This document shows positions 8,045 through 16,857 of a DNA stretch of 64,000 nt, piece after piece. Positions within the stretch are counted from its first letter, which is position 1. Every line of letters starts with the position of its first letter. Source of the DNA: Chitinophaga tropicalis (GTDB taxonomy: Bacteria; Bacteroidota; Bacteroidia; Chitinophagales; Chitinophagaceae). The notes below the pieces were generated by a model that saw only the letters and a list, made by a program, of their open reading frames with translations, did no database searches and was not told the DNA's origin. The stretch lies in contig NZ_WRXN01000001.1 of NCBI RefSeq assembly GCF_009758205.1, positions 620,001-684,000 on the forward strand, in the 5' to 3' direction. The translations under genes were made by a program, and so were the position numbers.

Positions 8045-10303
8045 TCAGATCTGTTTAATGCCCAGCATTTGCATTACTACGGGAATGCCTTTCTGCGCTC
8101 TTATAGAATCAAAGTCTGTATCAGATATAGCGTTGATGCCATTTGCTCCTGTTGTTCCGTTCTTTGCTTTTTCTCCCAGCTTCCTGCGCTCAGCTTTGCT
8201 GAAGCTGGAAAATGTACGGCGTAACAATGGCAGCAGCTGCTTAAAAGTATCTTCAGAAAGCTGCTGCATCCAGTTATATACAACAGCCCATAGATCGTTA
8301 TCTACCAGCAGCAATGTTCCGCTGCCTTTCAGGAAACCTTCCAGCCATGCAGCTGCAGTAGCCGGTGGGCTCGAAGATGACATGGCAAAGCTGAACGCAC
8401 GTACCAGCTCATCTCCCGAAATACGCCGGTGATCTGTTAGCAGGCGCGTAGCATAACCGCCTATTACAGGCGATGTACTGTCTGTCCCGGCTATCCGGAA
8501 CAATGTATCCTGCCACTCCTCTGTAAGAGATGTATCCTGCAATATCAGTATGGCGTCGTTCATATTGTAGACAAGCTCCAGTAATTCTGTAGCAGCGTCT
8601 TCAGCAACAGCTACACAGGCAGAAGGCAGGCTGATACAAATACGTGTTATCATCCCCGTTATAATACCTTCTATCATTCCGGCATCTGTTCGTCTGACGT
8701 TGCCATAACGGCTTGTCTGCACCAGGCCGGGAATAACCGTCATCAGCTGCATCACATCGCCGGTAGCGGCGGCAAGGTTGTTGATCTGCCTTACCAGTAC
8801 ATCTATGGCCGTTCCCAGTTCAGCCGGAATAGCAGATTCCAGCAGGGTACATACTGCTTTAAGAGAAGTAGCGGTTAGTGCCTCCTGTTTTACATAACGG
8901 TTGGCCGCTTCTTCAACAGTATTGCCCAGGCTTCCCTTTTCTATGATATCTATAGATAGCTCAGGGTCCCATTGCAGCCGCCATTGCTCTTTGAAAGTAC
9001 CTTTGCCGGTTACGCCGTAACGTTGTCCCCACTTAATGTCCAGCAGCTCCATACGGTGCAGCAGTATACTACGGTCCAGGTCTGTTTCTTTGCGCAGGTC
9101 CAGCACATAGTCTTTATAGTCTGCCGTTTGCGGAAGACGCAGTCTTTTCTGCTGTTTCTCAATGTCTGTTTGCAGCGGCGGACGGGGAATATCTGAAGGA
9201 ACAGCCCCTATCTTATCACTTACTATCAGCTCATTGTTAATAAGCTGCATCATAATATCCTCACCATTGCAGAGCACACTGAGAGTGGCCTCATTCAGCT
9301 CTTCAAGACCAGGACGGGGCAGTTCCCGCAAAGCGGTAAGAGCTGTTGAAAGCCTTACGGCTTCCAGTACATGAGCTACTGAAATATCTTTCTGCTGCTC
9401 CCTGAAAAGCCGTGCTACGCGGGACATCCATCGGGTACCGTCATCTGTGGGGTAACGCCAGTTATGTTCATACCATCCGGGAGAATTGATACCGGCGCCA
9501 TATCCGCTGTCAAAACTCAAACGGTTATACGTCCACGGTACCCAGGTAGTAGCTATTTTAACTTTGGAAAGGCCTTTCAGCAGATCATTATCATCTTTTG
9601 CTTTCGGCATGTGTGCCAACGCCGGAGCATGCCATGCACCACATACAACAGCTATTTCAGTATACATTTCTTTCTCTGCCTGACGGATTATCTTCCGCAT
9701 ATGTGCTTCACGAAGCTGCTCCTCACGGTCATACGGCAGGTCCAGTTCCGTACGCAGCGCATGTATACCTTCAATAATAGCTTCAAAGACCTGCTGCTGG
9801 TCCTGCCGGTATTCAAACATATGTTCCCACCAGGCCTCTTCGTCATGGAAGCCTGCCGCCGCAGCCAGGCAGGCCAGCGGATTGCGTTTTACGGCCCTGG
9901 CCTCCGGTGTAAAAGGAAGAGACATGCTGTTAATAACAGGAGGTTCTTCCTTTACTGTGGCAGAATGGGAGGGAGGTTCATTTTTCAGCTCAAACTTATG
10001 CACCGTAGGCAGGTCCATGAATTTCACAGGGATCTTATTGCGACGGGCATAAAGGATAGCCTGCCACTCCGGAGAAAATTCTGCGAAAGGGTAGAACACC
10101 GCTTTGTGCGGACTATCAGGCTGATAAGCCAGTATGGCAACCGGAGGGTTGAGATGTTCATGTCCAACCCATTCCAGGATGTTATCTGCTTCAGGCGGCC
10201 CTTCTACCAGGACAATGTCCGGTTTTATCTTTTCCAGGTATTCTTTCACATGCCTGGCAGAGCCGGGGCCATGATGACGTATACCCAGTACATGTATTGC
10301 CAT
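8045..10303 (-). CDS. DUF5682 family protein, predicted TraB/EreA-like hydrolase fold
   Basis: A protein of about 752 residues from the ATG at 10301-10303. The frame stays open to a TTG at 10369, but that would overlap the ATPase gene by 56 bases, so the ATG 10 bases after the ATPase stop is preferred. The N-terminus HVLGIRHHGPGSARHVKEYL followed by PDIVLVEGPPEAD, and later the VCGAWHAPALA motif (about residue 222), are the DUF5682 signature. They recall the His/Glu pattern of the TraB-PrgY/EreA/Tiki superfamily, so a metal-dependent hydrolase is a reasonable inference without biochemical proof. The C-terminal half is helical. Fourth gene of the operon. Confidence 0.85.
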   Translation of the reverse strand: MAIHVLGIRHHGPGSARHVKEYLEKIKPDIVLVEGPPEADNILEWVGHEHLNPPVAILAYQPDSPHKAVFYPFAEFSPEWQAILYARRNKIPVKFMDLPTVHKFELKNEPPSHSATVKEEPPVINSMSLPFTPEARAVKRNPLACLAAAAGFHDEEAWWEHMFEYRQDQQQVFEAIIEGIHALRTELDLPYDREEQLREAHMRKIIRQAEKEMYTEIAVVCGAWHAPALAHMPKAKDDNDLLKGLSKVKIATTWVPWTYNRLSFDSGYGAGINSPGWYEHNWRYPTDDGTRWMSRVARLFREQQKDISVAHVLEAVRLSTALTALRELPRPGLEELNEATLSVLCNGEDIMMQLINNELIVSDKIGAVPSDIPRPPLQTDIEKQQKRLRLPQTADYKDYVLDLRKETDLDRSILLHRMELLDIKWGQRYGVTGKGTFKEQWRLQWDPELSIDIIEKGSLGNTVEEAANRYVKQEALTATSLKAVCTLLESAIPAELGTAIDVLVRQINNLAAATGDVMQLMTVIPGLVQTSRYGNVRRTDAGMIEGIITGMITRICISLPSACVAVAEDAATELLELVYNMNDAILILQDTSLTEEWQDTLFRIAGTDSTSPVIGGYATRLLTDHRRISGDELVRAFSFAMSSSSPPATAAAWLEGFLKGSGTLLLVDNDLWAVVYNWMQQLSEDTFKQLLPLLRRTFSSFSKAERRKLGEKAKNGTTGANGINAISDTDFDSIRAQKGIPVVMQMLGIKQI

Positions 10304-10313
10304 AAAGATCAGT

Positions 10314-11390
10314 TTACAGGTCCCGGCATGCGCGGTAAATATCTTTCCAGTCTTCTCTTGGCTTAACAACCGTTTCCAGGTATTCCTGCCATACTATTTT
10401 ATCCTGTACAGGATCTTTTAATACAGCGCCGATTATACCTGCGGCAAGATCATCCGCTTTCAGTTGGCCGTCGCCAAAGTAAGCAGCCATAGCCAGACCA
10501 TTGTTTACAACAGAAATGGCTTCTGCAGTACTAAGAGTGCCGCTGGGTGTTTTTATCTTCGTTTTGCCATCAGTGGTTACTCCGTTACGCAGCTCACGGA
10601 AAATGGTAACAATACGGCGTATCTCTTCCAGCGCAGGTTTTTCTGCCGGCAGGTCCATTACTTTTTCATAGCTTTCCACACGGCGTTTCACAATGTCTAT
10701 CTCTTCTTCCATGCTGTCAGGTACAGGTAGTATCACGGTATTAAAACGTCTCTTCAGTGCGCTGGAAAGATCATTCACTCCTTTGTCCCTGTTGTTGGCG
10801 GTAGCAATAACATTAAACCCTTTCTCCGCCATCACTTCGGTATTCAGTTCTGGCACAGGCAATGTTTTCTCAGAGAGAATAGTGATCAGTGTATCCTGAA
10901 CGTCAGCGCCTATACGCGTTAGTTCTTCTATCCTGGCAAGTTTACCTGTTTTCATGGCGCGCATAACAGGAGTTTCCACCAGCGCATTTTCTGACGGCCC
11001 TTCTGCCAGCAGACGGGCATAGTTCCATCCATAGCGTATGGCTTCTTCTCCGGTACCGGCAGTGCCCTGCACAATAAGGGTAGAATCTCCGCTGATGGCG
11101 GCAGCCAGGTGCTCACTTACCCAGCTCTTTGCCGTACCGGGAAGGCCGTACAGCAGCAAAGCCCTGTCTGTAGTAAGTGTGGCCACTGCAATCTCCATCA
11201 GCCTGCGGTTACCAATATATTTGGGTTGTACTTCAAAGCCGTTCTTCAGCTTTCCTCCAACAAGGTAAGTAACAACAGCCTGTGGCGATAGCTCCCAGGA
11301 ATACGGTCTTTTATCAGTATCATTCTTTTTCAGTTCTTCCAGTTCCTGGGCGAACAGCTGTTCTGCATGTTGACGTAAAATGTTGGACAT
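10314..11390 (-). CDS. MoxR-family AAA+ ATPase
   Basis: A 358-residue AAA+ protein. Walker A is LLLYGLPGTAKSWVSEHL (about residue 100), the Walker B region is KLARIEELTRIGADVQD, sensor 1 is FNVIATANNRDKGVNDL, and the arginine-finger region is LSSALKRRFNTVILP. These define the MoxR branch, whose members commonly work with a vWA protein encoded nearby, here two genes downstream. The central position in the operon suggests it powers remodelling of a complex that includes the SWIM, DUF5691 and DUF5682 proteins (inference). Walker B reads RIEE rather than the usual DE pair, as in several MoxR groups. Confidence 0.9.
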   Translation of the reverse strand: MSNILRQHAEQLFAQELEELKKNDTDKRPYSWELSPQAVVTYLVGGKLKNGFEVQPKYIGNRRLMEIAVATLTTDRALLLYGLPGTAKSWVSEHLAAAISGDSTLIVQGTAGTGEEAIRYGWNYARLLAEGPSENALVETPVMRAMKTGKLARIEELTRIGADVQDTLITILSEKTLPVPELNTEVMAEKGFNVIATANNRDKGVNDLSSALKRRFNTVILPVPDSMEEEIDIVKRRVESYEKVMDLPAEKPALEEIRRIVTIFRELRNGVTTDGKTKIKTPSGTLSTAEAISVVNNGLAMAAYFGDGQLKADDLAAGIIGAVLKDPVQDKIVWQEYLETVVKPREDWKDIYRACRDL

Positions 11391-11426
11391 TTTTAATCGG
11401 CTTAAAAAGGTGATGGATTTGGGTAC

Positions 11427-12869
11427 TTACAGATTGAATGCATTTGTTATCTGCATCTTGCAGGATAACAGTTTACGAATATGATCAGATGTATTTCTCC
11501 ATGTAGCCTGGTATGCCGGCTCTTCAGGGGCATATTTTTCCAGGTCTCCTGCAATAGATAACGGCAGTTGCAGGATATGCTTGTCAAAGAAATTGCGGGT
11601 ATACTGGTATGGGTTTTTTGCTATCCATTTCAGTATAGCCCCGGTAATGTCTGCTCCCCATTGAGACGTGATAGTGGTCATCCGCTGTATCACATCCTGC
11701 GGCACTGTTTCAAAGAAACGAAGCAGGTAGGCCTCCTGTTCTTCTGCATTCAGCAGCTCTATTGCATCCGGAAAGAAGTGACTGTCCTTTTCCAGCAATA
11801 ACTTCAGCCATGCCGTTTCCCTGAACCTGATAGCGGCCAGTACCAGCGCTGTAGCAAACTTGCCGGTAAATTTCTCAATGATGTCTTCCCGGGAAAGGGA
11901 AGTAAAATGAGATTCCCAGTAAGACACCGGTGTATAGCTGATAAGCTGATACAGTATAAAGGCCTCGTCGCTCATATTCTTTTCATTGCTGAGCGTGGCA
12001 ATACCGGAATCTGTTATCGCTTTATCCAGCGGCAGAGAGAGAGAACCCCTTTCCTGTGAATATTCATCTGCAGGAATGACCTCCTGCAGAATACGCCGGT
12101 AAGACCGGACTATAGAAGAGGAAGGTATCAGCTTTAACAATGCCCACACTTCATCCTTTACCTTCTGGCTTTTTTCCTGCAGCAAAGATTCCAGCCAGGG
12201 CGCATCATCTGCACTAATGTTTATTTTCAGTACTTTCAGCAGGTCTGCTTTTACATTGGCAGTTTCCTGCGGCCACGTTTGTTGCAGCCACTCCCTCGCT
12301 ACTCCCGCATCTTCCTGTCGTATCTCCTGTAGTACCTGCCGGCGTTCTTCAGGAGTACCTGTTTGCCAAAGCTCTTCATTACTGTTGGCAAGAGGGAACT
12401 GCCAGTAGCTGTTCATCCTGCCCAGCCACTGACCACGGTTGCCACAGGCGGCTACAGCAAGGTTGCGTATGCGTTTCTGCGCTACAGCAATATCCAGCAG
12501 GGTGGGAATACATTCAGGAACCGCTACCTGCTGCGCTTTATTGCAGCATTCCAGCCAGAAAGACACCAGGGGTAACAGGTCCATGTCCAGCGCATCCTGC
12601 AGCGCATATACAGCTGAAGTATTACAATATGGCCGTTCCTCCGGCAAACAGGGGGGTAGCGCCACACCTTCCTTATGAAGGGGCATCACGCCGCTTTGCC
12701 TGTAGTTAAACACCAGAGATGCCAGCTGCAGGAAATGTGTTTCCTGGTCCTGCTGTTTGTCAGCAAGTATGATATTGGCAGCGGGCAACAGGTCTGCCGG
12801 AAGGTCTCCCGGCAGGAGGGGCTTTTTGCCGGTGCCTAATAAGGCGGTTGTAATAATATTATTCCACAT
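11427..12869 (-). CDS. DUF5691 family protein
   Basis: A 480-residue cytosolic protein starting MWNNIITTALLGTGKKPLLP, which fits the conserved N-terminus of DUF5691 (IVxxALLGTxR). The remainder is leucine-rich and helical, compatible with an alpha-solenoid scaffold (for example ADLLKVLKINISADDAPWLE); there are no catalytic motifs or membrane segments. It is the second gene of the operon, starting 12 bases after the SWIM gene and ending 36 bases before the ATPase start. Function is unknown; its constant association with the SWIM, MoxR, DUF5682 and vWA families is recalled from other genomes rather than tested here. Confidence 0.82.
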   Translation of the reverse strand: MWNNIITTALLGTGKKPLLPGDLPADLLPAANIILADKQQDQETHFLQLASLVFNYRQSGVMPLHKEGVALPPCLPEERPYCNTSAVYALQDALDMDLLPLVSFWLECCNKAQQVAVPECIPTLLDIAVAQKRIRNLAVAACGNRGQWLGRMNSYWQFPLANSNEELWQTGTPEERRQVLQEIRQEDAGVAREWLQQTWPQETANVKADLLKVLKINISADDAPWLESLLQEKSQKVKDEVWALLKLIPSSSIVRSYRRILQEVIPADEYSQERGSLSLPLDKAITDSGIATLSNEKNMSDEAFILYQLISYTPVSYWESHFTSLSREDIIEKFTGKFATALVLAAIRFRETAWLKLLLEKDSHFFPDAIELLNAEEQEAYLLRFFETVPQDVIQRMTTITSQWGADITGAILKWIAKNPYQYTRNFFDKHILQLPLSIAGDLEKYAPEEPAYQATWRNTSDHIRKLLSCKMQITNAFNL

Positions 12870-12881
12870 AAACAGTCCCTT

Positions 12882-14186
12882 CTATAATAACTTGTAAACA
12901 TTACTGTGCCATACGCCAAGAGGCTCATATTCCTTCTCTTTTCCCAGTAAGGAAATGTCCAGGGCTTGTCCGCCGCTGAGCGACAATAACTTCCATATAT
13001 TCCTGAACCCCTGTTTTACCGGCATCATTTGCTGGTACTGGTCTTTCAGCCACCATTGCATATTATGCTGAACAGGAGTGAGCTGTTGTACAATATACGG
13101 CCGCTCACTGCGCACCGGCATTTTCCCGGAAAGAACAGATTCTGTTTCCACCACTTCCTGCCAGCCCGTAAAACCGGAAGTAGCATGTAATTTTCCCGTA
13201 ATGACAGGCTCCTTTATAATTGCCCGCAAAGGAACTTCAGAAGGGAAGAATACCAGCTCTGCCACAATGGAAGTACCGGGAGTAAGCAGTTGCTGCGGCT
13301 TCGACATGCCTCTTGCATGGAATTGCAATACCAGCGCTGTACGGTGGGATTGAAGACCATACAGCCAGTATTTTTCAGTAGTAAGATTATCTTCTTCGGT
13401 AGCTTGTTTGCTGAGTATGAGCCAGGTATCATTGATGCCTTTCTGCTGCCTGAGCGCTTCCTGGTTCTGCGTAAACCCGATCATGGTACGCAGCTCCTGC
13501 TGCATAAGAGAGGGGAGCTCCTGTTGATTGCGGTAGCCTTCAATGACCAGGTAGATACGTAACAGCTGGTCCATGAAAATATGCTGCCAGCCTTCGCTGT
13601 AGAAGTTGATCTCTCCCAGGCCGCGCACCATGCCGGCAAGACCGGAAGCCTGTGCGTCCACCATACGGCGGGCCATGTTCTCCCAGTAGGAAGATCCTTT
13701 TTCCGGCAGCTGGATAATGCCATTGCGCACAATATCCTTCATCCACAGCAGCAGCTCATCAATACCATCTTCTACTTTCTGTATACGCGCCTGTTGCCTT
13801 TTGGCCTGTGCAGCTTCATCCACAGGCTTTTCCTCCTTCTCTGTTTTTTGGATTTCTTTTTCAGAACGCTTCTGTATCCAGTCGCTCACCCACAACGGGA
13901 GTGTATTGTCTGTAAAGCTTTCCGGTTGCCGGGAATAAAGCAGCATCAATCCTATACCATGTTTGCATGGAAATTTACGGCTGGGGCAACTGCATTTAAA
14001 AGCAATATTTGTGAGGTCAACCTGGGTTTGATATGGCTTACTGCCGCTGCCCTGACACTCTCCCCAAAGGGCCAGCTCACTGGCGCCTTTGCTCACCCAC
14101 TTCGTATCGCCGGACAATGCTTTGCCGGCTTTACGGGACGCTTCGTCCGGAGCCAATGTTAGCACTTGTTCTTCTGTTAGGCGCAA
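12882..14186 (-). CDS. SWIM zinc-finger protein, first gene of the MoxR-vWA operon
   Basis: A 434-residue protein. The SWIM zinc-binding motif is FKCSCPSRKFPCKHGIGLML (about residues 63-82, pattern CxC...CxH). The N-terminus MRLTEEQVLTLAPDEASRKAG is typical of the SWIM proteins that accompany DUF5691. A charged linker (EKEIQKTEKEEKPVDEAAQAK, residues about 108-130) separates the zinc finger from a helical C-terminal region. SWIM domains bind DNA or proteins, so this subunit may provide target recognition (inference). It heads the operon, and its promoter must lie in the roughly 40 bases before it or in the upstream membrane-protein transcript. Confidence 0.87.
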   Translation of the reverse strand: MRLTEEQVLTLAPDEASRKAGKALSGDTKWVSKGASELALWGECQGSGSKPYQTQVDLTNIAFKCSCPSRKFPCKHGIGLMLLYSRQPESFTDNTLPLWVSDWIQKRSEKEIQKTEKEEKPVDEAAQAKRQQARIQKVEDGIDELLLWMKDIVRNGIIQLPEKGSSYWENMARRMVDAQASGLAGMVRGLGEINFYSEGWQHIFMDQLLRIYLVIEGYRNQQELPSLMQQELRTMIGFTQNQEALRQQKGINDTWLILSKQATEEDNLTTEKYWLYGLQSHRTALVLQFHARGMSKPQQLLTPGTSIVAELVFFPSEVPLRAIIKEPVITGKLHATSGFTGWQEVVETESVLSGKMPVRSERPYIVQQLTPVQHNMQWWLKDQYQQMMPVKQGFRNIWKLLSLSGGQALDISLLGKEKEYEPLGVWHSNVYKLL

Positions 14187-14223
14187 GGATAGACGTTTTT
14201 AATAAGATAAAGGATGCTGCTCT

Positions 14224-14562
14224 TTATGGAAGCAGCACTTTAAAGATCCTCGAATACAGCATTCCAAGGTAAATAAGCAGTATTAACGTATTAAACACAA
14301 GCAGCCAGTTAACGTCTGGCATCCGGTATTTTGTTTTCAGGCAGATAATAGTCAGGGTAAGGAAGCCTAAAAACAGGATGGCTGGGGCTATCAATGTCCA
14401 TTTGCTGGGTATGATAAGATGCGCACCGGCTATCCGCTGGTCCCATTCCTGGTTGCCTGCTATAAACGGCAGCAGGCCAAAAAAGAGTATGATAATAAAT
14501 ATCCTGATCGCTGTCTTGGCCGCAATTTTACTGATCTTTTGATTCCTGGTTTCCTGTTGCAT
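14224..14562 (-). CDS. small three-helix membrane protein
   Basis: About 112 residues from the ATG at 14562; an in-frame TTG lies two codons earlier. Three hydrophobic stretches are visible: IRIFIIILFFGLLPFIAG, LIAPAILFLGFLTLTIICL and LLVFNTLILLIYLGMLY. The N-terminus is basic and polar (MQQETRNQKISKIAAK), suggesting it faces the cytosol. I do not recognise the family. It precedes the SWIM gene by 37 bases in the same direction and could be the promoter-proximal gene of that operon, but nothing in its sequence links it functionally. Confidence 0.7.
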   Translation of the reverse strand: MQQETRNQKISKIAAKTAIRIFIIILFFGLLPFIAGNQEWDQRIAGAHLIIPSKWTLIAPAILFLGFLTLTIICLKTKYRMPDVNWLLVFNTLILLIYLGMLYSRIFKVLLP

Positions 14563-14653
14563 AGTCAAAGTAGAGTTTTAAAATCGTCAGGGTGCTAAGT
14601 TCGGGATTAATACTTTATTTGCCATAGCCGGATTTTGGTATATATAACAGAGT

Positions 14654-15946
14654 CTATTGCTCTTTATCCATCCAGGAAGTGCGCTTTGTATCACGCACAA
14701 CAGTATAGACGATCAGGGAAATAAATATACAACCGGTAATATACCAGTAATATAAGGATTCATGCCCGCTTTTCTTAAAATAGAACGCTATATATTCTGC
14801 CGTACCGCCAAAGAGAGCAACGGTAAGGGCATAAGGTAACCCCACGCCCAGCGCGCGTATCTCTGAGGGGAACAGCTCAGCTTTAACAACAGCATTGATA
14901 GAAGTATAACCGCTTACTATGATAAGCGCGGCCAGTATCAGGAAAAAGGCAGTCCATTCGGAAGAGGTATGGCTGATGGCAGTAAGGATGGGAACGGTGA
15001 ACAGAGTGCCCAGTATACCAAAGCCCAGCAACAGCGGCTTACGGCCTATTTTGTCGCTCAGCATGCCCCATAACGGCTGTATACACGCATAGATCAGCAT
15101 CAGCCAGAAGGTCAGCTCAGTAGATCGTTCCTTGCTCAGATGTACGGTGTTAACAAGGAACTTCTGCATATAGGTAGTATAGGTATAAAATGCAAGCGTA
15201 CCACCCATGGTAAGGCCCACTACAGTAAGCACAGCCCGGGGATGTTCTTTGAGCAGCACAGGCAGAGACCCGCGTTTGCGGTTATCTTTTTCTGCCGGCG
15301 CAGTTTCCTGCATATGCCGGCGAATAATAAGCGCAAAAACAGAAAGGGCTGCTCCTATAAAAAAGGGAATACGCCATCCCCATTCATGCAATTGTTCTGA
15401 AGTGAGAAATACCTTTTGCAGCAACATTTGTATACCCAGGGCAATAAGCTGTCCGCCAATCAGGGTCACATACTGGAAACTGGAATAAAAGCCTCGCCGC
15501 TCACTGGTCGCAATTTCGCTCAGATAAGTAGCGGAAGTCCCGTATTCCCCGCCCACGCTCAGCCCCTGCAGTAAACGGGCAACAAGCAGGATTATGGGAG
15601 AAAGCAGCCCGGCCATTTTGTATGTGGGGGCAATGGCAATGAGCATACTGCCCAGCGACATCAGCAATACAGACAACGTCATAGCCGTTCTGCGGCCGGT
15701 ACGGTCGGCAATACGGCCAAACAACCATCCTCCTACTGGCCGCATCAGGAAACCCACGGCAAAGATGGCTGCCGTGTCCAGCAACTGCGCTGTAGGGTCG
15801 CTGTTGGGAAAGAACGCAGGGGCAAAATAAATAGCGAAAGCAGCATAGGCGTACCAGTCATACCATTCAACCAGGTTGCCTATAGATCCGGTAAAGATTG
15901 CTTTAATACGTTGTGCAGTAGTGGTAGTGGTCTCGTAATGTATCAT
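14654..15946 (-). CDS. MHS-family MFS transporter (alpha-ketoglutarate permease-like)
   Basis: A 430-residue, 12-helix major facilitator. The N-terminal signature SIGNLVEWYDWYAYAAFAIY and FLMRPVGGWLFGRIADRTGR is diagnostic of the metabolite:H+ symporter branch (KgtP, ProP, ShiA). A second half-signature is SDKIGRKPLLLG. The closest-looking members import 2-oxoglutarate or related carboxylates by proton symport; the substrate cannot be fixed from sequence. It is transcribed away from rpiA; the shared upstream region holds a copy of the GC-box/hairpin repeat. Confidence 0.87.
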   Translation of the reverse strand: MIHYETTTTTAQRIKAIFTGSIGNLVEWYDWYAYAAFAIYFAPAFFPNSDPTAQLLDTAAIFAVGFLMRPVGGWLFGRIADRTGRRTAMTLSVLLMSLGSMLIAIAPTYKMAGLLSPIILLVARLLQGLSVGGEYGTSATYLSEIATSERRGFYSSFQYVTLIGGQLIALGIQMLLQKVFLTSEQLHEWGWRIPFFIGAALSVFALIIRRHMQETAPAEKDNRKRGSLPVLLKEHPRAVLTVVGLTMGGTLAFYTYTTYMQKFLVNTVHLSKERSTELTFWLMLIYACIQPLWGMLSDKIGRKPLLLGFGILGTLFTVPILTAISHTSSEWTAFFLILAALIIVSGYTSINAVVKAELFPSEIRALGVGLPYALTVALFGGTAEYIAFYFKKSGHESLYYWYITGCIFISLIVYTVVRDTKRTSWMDKEQ

Positions 15947-15971
15947 TCAAATCTCCTTTATTCAAAATAAT

Positions 15972-16039
15972 CCAGCCGCGCACAGCGCAAAAAATCGCTC
16001 TCAAAAAATAGGTTTGCCAAAGGCGAAACCCATTTTTGA
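15972..16039. repeat. GC-box plus hairpin intergenic repeat, copy 1
   Basis: The box CCAGCCGCGCACAGCGC (15972-15988) is followed by an imperfect hairpin from 16001 to 16039: TCAAAAA...GGTTTGCC, loop AAA, GGCGAAACC...TTTTTGA. This copy lies between two divergent genes, so it is not simply a terminator for either. It is the most degenerate of the six copies in stem pairing. Confidence 0.75.
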
Positions 16040-16160
16040 ACAGTTTCTCAGGTTGTACATCAAATAGAATTGAAACTGATGCACTACCCGTATTTTCAAA
16101 AATAATACAATCGGGGCAATAGTATTATATTGCAATAGTTACATAACTAACAGGATAATC

Positions 16161-16835
16161 ATGGACACGATCACTCAAGCAAAAAAAGCAGCCGGTGAAA
16201 AAGCGGCGTCATTGGTACAGCCGGGAATGCTGGTAGGGCTTGGCACCGGCTCAACCGCATACTGGGCAATAGAACGGCTTGGTGCTATGGTGAAGGAAGG
16301 ATTGCATATACAGGCAGTAGCTACCTCTGTTGCCTCAGAAAAACAGGCGCGGGAACTGGGCATACCCATCACATCTTTCAGCGAAATTCAGCAACTGGAT
16401 ATAGACATCGATGGTGCAGACGAGATCAGCGAAGACTTTCAGCTTATCAAAGGCGGCGGCGGATCATTGCTGCGTGAAAAGATCGTAGCGCTGGCCAGCA
16501 GGCGCCGGGTCATAGTGGCAGATGAACGGAAGTATGTAAAAACACTGGGTAAATTTCCCCTGCCGCTGGAAATAGTTCCTTTTGGATGGGAACTGGTATT
16601 TAAAACATTACAATCCCTCAAAGGTGTTCCCACACTCCGCACCAGGGAAGACAAACCCTACATTACAGACAACAGCAATTACATAATAGACTGTGCCTTC
16701 GGTACCATACAGAACCCTGAACAACTGCATCAGCAGCTGAAAGCTATTCCGGGTATCGTCGAAACAGGGCTGTTCATCAATCTTAAACCAACCGTCATCA
16801 TTGCATATGAGAACGGAGATGTGAAAGTGGTTTAA
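16161..16835 (+). CDS. rpiA: ribose-5-phosphate isomerase A
   Basis: A 224-residue cytosolic enzyme interconverting ribose 5-phosphate and ribulose 5-phosphate in the pentose phosphate pathway. Family motifs are intact: GLGTGSTAYWAIERLG (phosphate loop, residues about 28-43), DIDGADEIS (about 82) and LIKGGGGSLLREKIVA (about 93, including the catalytic acid/lysine region), then ETGLFINL near the end. Length matches RpiA. It starts 214 bases downstream of the divergent MHS transporter gene and is followed after 22 bases by the sulfurtransferase gene on the same strand, so co-transcription is likely. Confidence 0.96.
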   Translation: MDTITQAKKAAGEKAASLVQPGMLVGLGTGSTAYWAIERLGAMVKEGLHIQAVATSVASEKQARELGIPITSFSEIQQLDIDIDGADEISEDFQLIKGGGGSLLREKIVALASRRRVIVADERKYVKTLGKFPLPLEIVPFGWELVFKTLQSLKGVPTLRTREDKPYITDNSNYIIDCAFGTIQNPEQLHQQLKAIPGIVETGLFINLKPTVIIAYENGDVKVV

Positions 16836-16857
16836 CAAATCTAAGAACAACATAGTT

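Noticed and set aside
9464..10366. Open frame of 300 codons on the plus strand
   Set aside because: Antisense to the DUF5682 gene; composition is not protein-like.
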